In this document: positions 62,144-64,000 of the stretch, in pieces | How positions within the stretch are numbered: position 1 is the stretch's first letter | Layout of the letters: each line of letters begins with the position of its first letter | NCBI RefSeq assembly: GCF_000808535.1 | Contig: NZ_JWLV01000007.1 | Coordinates: forward strand, 1-64,000 | Reading direction: 5' to 3' | DNA: 64,000 nucleotides | Source of the DNA: Vibrio sinaloensis | GTDB taxonomy: Bacteria; Pseudomonadota; Gammaproteobacteria; Enterobacterales; Vibrionaceae | Made by a program: the position numbers and the translations under genes | Notes under the pieces: generated by a model | The model's database searches: none | The model's input: the letters and a program-made list of their open reading frames with translations, nothing else | What the model was told of the DNA's origin: nothing

Positions 62144-62665
62144 ATGAAAGTAGGAATAAGACCAGCAAAGAAAGACGAACTAGAATCTCTCCATTCTTTG
62201 ATTACGTCAAATGATGAATGGATGAAGTTTAATGGTCCTTACTTTCCGTATTGTCACCCATCACTAGAACAGTTTGAACATTCATCATTTCAGCGTTTGC
62301 TGGCTGGCTCAGACTTACAATTGATCACTGTTAACGATATTCCAGTTGGAACGGTGAGTTGCTATTGGGAGTGTGAAGAAACACGTTGGCTTGAAGCTGG
62401 TGTAGTTATTTACGATGCACAGTATTGGGGGAGGGGAATTGCTGCGCTTGCTCTACCTCTATGGGTTTCGTACTTATTCGACACTAAAGAAATCGAGAGG
62501 GTTGGTTTAACAACTTGGTCGGGTAATCCTCGAATGATGTCTTTGGCGTTGAAATTGAGTTTTCAACAAGAGGCAAGACTTAGAAAGGTTCGTTACTACA
62601 ATGGTGAGTATTATGACTCCATCAAATATGGCATGTTAAGGTCGGAGTGGTCAGAGCGCACCTAG
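62144..62665 (+). CDS. GNAT acetyltransferase
   Basis: 173 residues. The RimJ/RimL-type pattern holds: LEAGVVIYDAQYWGRGIAALALPLWVSYLF, RVGLTTWSGNPRMMSLALKLSFQQEARLRKVRYYNGEYYDSIKYGML. The RGIA loop binds acetyl-CoA. Substrate unknown. GGTGGAATAG precedes the ATG. It is the last accessory gene before rplY. Confidence 0.83.
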   Translation: MKVGIRPAKKDELESLHSLITSNDEWMKFNGPYFPYCHPSLEQFEHSSFQRLLAGSDLQLITVNDIPVGTVSCYWECEETRWLEAGVVIYDAQYWGRGIAALALPLWVSYLFDTKEIERVGLTTWSGNPRMMSLALKLSFQQEARLRKVRYYNGEYYDSIKYGMLRSEWSERT

Positions 62666-62813
62666 TCTCAAGTTTGAAGTGCGATCCTGAATGCAGGTGC
62701 ACGTGAACTGATACTACAACCATCTGCCTCGATTAGTTCAGAGACGTTTTCTTCTGATACCAATCTTAGCAATGCCTGTTGAGTCCCTAACTTATTGATT
62801 GCCCAAAAACGGT

Positions 62814-62844
62814 GAAACCCCGATGTTGGTAGCATCGGGGTTTC
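62814..62844. terminator. Strong hairpin downstream of rplY
   Basis: Perfect 12-base arms GAAACCCCGATG/CATCGGGGTTTC, loop of seven. It lies 86 bases beyond the rplY stop codon and has a T-rich tail on the plus strand and a shorter one on the minus strand, so it probably serves rplY and the convergent GNAT gene. The rest of the 62666-62929 gap holds no gene. Confidence 0.8.
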
Positions 62845-62929
62845 GAATTTTTAGATGTCTCGGTTGGTAAGTCCGATAATCTTTATGCAAAAGGTTGGAT
62901 TAAATCCGAATTATTTCCTTGGTAGGGAA

Positions 62930-63208
62930 TTAGATGCGGATGAAGTCCATGTGCTCAACTTTTGGCTTGAACGCGTGACGTTGAACGTCTTGTGGCTTAA
63001 CTTTAACTTCAGCGCCGTCGATTACTAGAACGATACCTTCGTAGAACTCAGGCTTGTCCATTTGGTTAACAACGTCATCGTGGTTAAGAACGATAGAAAC
63101 TGCTGGTTCTTCACCGCCGTATACAACTGCAGGGAATTTACCAGCGTGACGTAGGCGGCGGCTCGCACCTTTACCTAGTTCAGTACGTACTACTGCTTCA
63201 AATTTCAT
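62930..63208 (-). CDS. rplY: Ribosomal protein bL25
   Basis: 5S-rRNA-binding protein of the large subunit, 92 residues, the short gammaproteobacterial form without the CTC extension. It begins [31 protein letters not shown] and ends MDFIRI, both typical. Start ATG at 63206-63208, with GAGAG upstream; an in-frame GTG five codons earlier is rejected because the standard N-terminus begins at MKF. Single gene. Confidence 0.95.
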   Translation of the reverse strand: MKFEAVVRTELGKGASRRLRHAGKFPAVVYGGEEPAVSIVLNHDDVVNQMDKPEFYEGIVLVIDGAEVKVKPQDVQRHAFKPKVEHMDFIRI

Positions 63209-63590
63209 AGTATTTACTCTCAAATATGAAAAAATTTAAATTCACATTCAGCGATGCGACCTCGCTCGAATGTGCTAGTCGCTTCAGAGTAATTGGTAGT
63301 AACTCTATAAGCGAGCGCGGATACTAACACTGTACGGGGGTTCAAGCAATAGATAATCATGCTAACGGAATATCTTTTGGGTAAATCTATTCAATTAGTT
63401 AGCAAGAGGTTGTGGTTATTGTTCGTCGTGCTGAATTTATGAGCGCAAAGTCAGCCAAACCGCGTTATTTTGAAATTGGGCGTTGGCCTCATAAGTGAAT
63501 CGAATCTGAATGGCTTTCTCACGGGCGGTTAAGTCTACCTTGGTTAAATTGTTTATCAACAGCACAACAGTTTAATGAAAGGGTATCGCT
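63209..63590. other. Divergent promoter region, rplY / glycosyltransferase
   Basis: 382 bases with no gene I can support; promoter-like AT-rich sequence near the rplY end. No RNA family recognised. Confidence 0.4.
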
Positions 63591-64000
63591 ATGGAACAGT
63601 TAAGTATTGTCATTATCACACTCAATGAAGAGAAGCGCATTGGTCGCTTACTCGAAAATCTAAGCCAGCAAACGTATAAGAATTTTGAAGTCATTGTCGT
63701 TGATTCAAACAGTGATGACGCCACGTGCGATGTCGCTAAAGCTTACAGCAACGCTTTGCCGAAGCTAACCGTACACAAAATGGCGGGGCGCGGTACCAGT
63801 TTAGGTCGCAATACAGGGGCGGAGTTGGCGCAGTATGAGCGTATCCTGTTTTTAGATGCGGATGTCCAGTTAAGAGCCAACTTCCTTCAAGAAGCGATGA
63901 TGCAATTGGATGAGAAGAAACTTGAAGTTGCAGGTGTGTTCATGGGGGCCAAAGGCTTACCACTGATTCATAAATTAGGCTACGGATTGTTCAATGTCGG
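63591..64000 (+). CDS. Family 2 glycosyltransferase, 5' part only
   Basis: Open from ATG at 63591 to the window edge, 136 codons seen. The start LSIVIITLNEEKRIGRLLENL and EVIVVDSNSDDATCDVA form the nucleotide-binding half of a GT-A fold; FLDADVQL is the DxD metal site (D-A-D). It would transfer a sugar to a lipid, polysaccharide or other acceptor, not determinable here. AAAGGG lies seven bases before the ATG. C-terminal part is outside the window. Confidence 0.88.
   Translation, partial: MEQLSIVIITLNEEKRIGRLLENLSQQTYKNFEVIVVDSNSDDATCDVAKAYSNALPKLTVHKMAGRGTSLGRNTGAELAQYERILFLDADVQLRANFLQEAMMQLDEKKLEVAGVFMGAKGLPLIHKLGYGLFNV

Noticed and set aside
40505-62665. Superintegron cassette array
   Set aside because: Gene types fit, but no repeated attC/VCR-like element joins the genes, gene directions are mixed, and no integrase is present.

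Overview
The window is chromosomal DNA of a gammaproteobacterium and looks like Vibrio (Vibrionaceae). The evidence is E. coli-like gene blocks in Vibrio form (sdaC-serine deaminase, ycjX-ycjF-tyrR, ldtD-mepK-gloC, pabB, ribA, rarD, rplY), an H-NOX sensor with a hybrid kinase, and many Vibrio-type DUF proteins (DUF2947, DUF2982, DUF1513, VF530). I cannot name the species. No tRNA, rRNA, CRISPR array, insertion sequence or prophage module was seen.

Region 1 (1-16.6 kb) is metabolic core: serine uptake and deamination, a CoA pyrophosphatase, the NO sensor hnoX with its hybrid kinase, pabB, class I fumarase, ycjX-ycjF-tyrR with a likely TyrR operator before tyrR, rimJ, an HD hydrolase and ribA. 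Region 2 (16.6-21.6 kb) is a Fur-type iron locus: periplasmic imelysin, di-heme CxxCH oxidoreductase, imelysin-like lipoprotein and a DUF1513 protein. Region 3 (21.7-26.2 kb) holds ldtD, mepK, gloC, a DUF2982 protein and a basic winged-helix-like protein. Region 4 (26.3-31.6 kb) is a tripartite TRAP carrier of the 2-oxoacid-binding type followed by a Cache-domain NarL-class two-component pair.

Region 5 (31.7-40.2 kb) mixes small oxygenases, a patatin, a 73-residue protein behind a strong promoter overlapped by a full LexA (SOS) box, an amino-acid antiporter, rarD, a PilZ protein, a lone solute-binding protein and a chemoreceptor. Region 6 (40.5-62.7 kb) is an accessory stretch of mostly single small genes: five GNAT acetyltransferases (42.3, 44.2, 51.5 and 62.1 kb here, plus rimJ earlier in region 1), VOC, GST, two RDD proteins, a membrane-anchored metzincin-like protease, an OmpR-class two-component system flanked by a divergent lipoprotein and a Bor-like lipoprotein, an APH-like kinase and a peroxiredoxin. 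It shows decay: a hydrolase split by an in-frame TGA and a gene tail without a head. The window closes with rplY and the start of a family 2 glycosyltransferase, cut by the window edge.

The most interesting signals are the SOS-controlled small protein at 33.8-34.1 kb, the imelysin/di-heme/DUF1513 iron locus, the TRAP-sensor-regulator set with an inverted repeat ahead of it, an orphan minus-strand terminator near 34.1 kb that may end a small RNA, and a tandem heptamer directly ahead of a GNAT gene.
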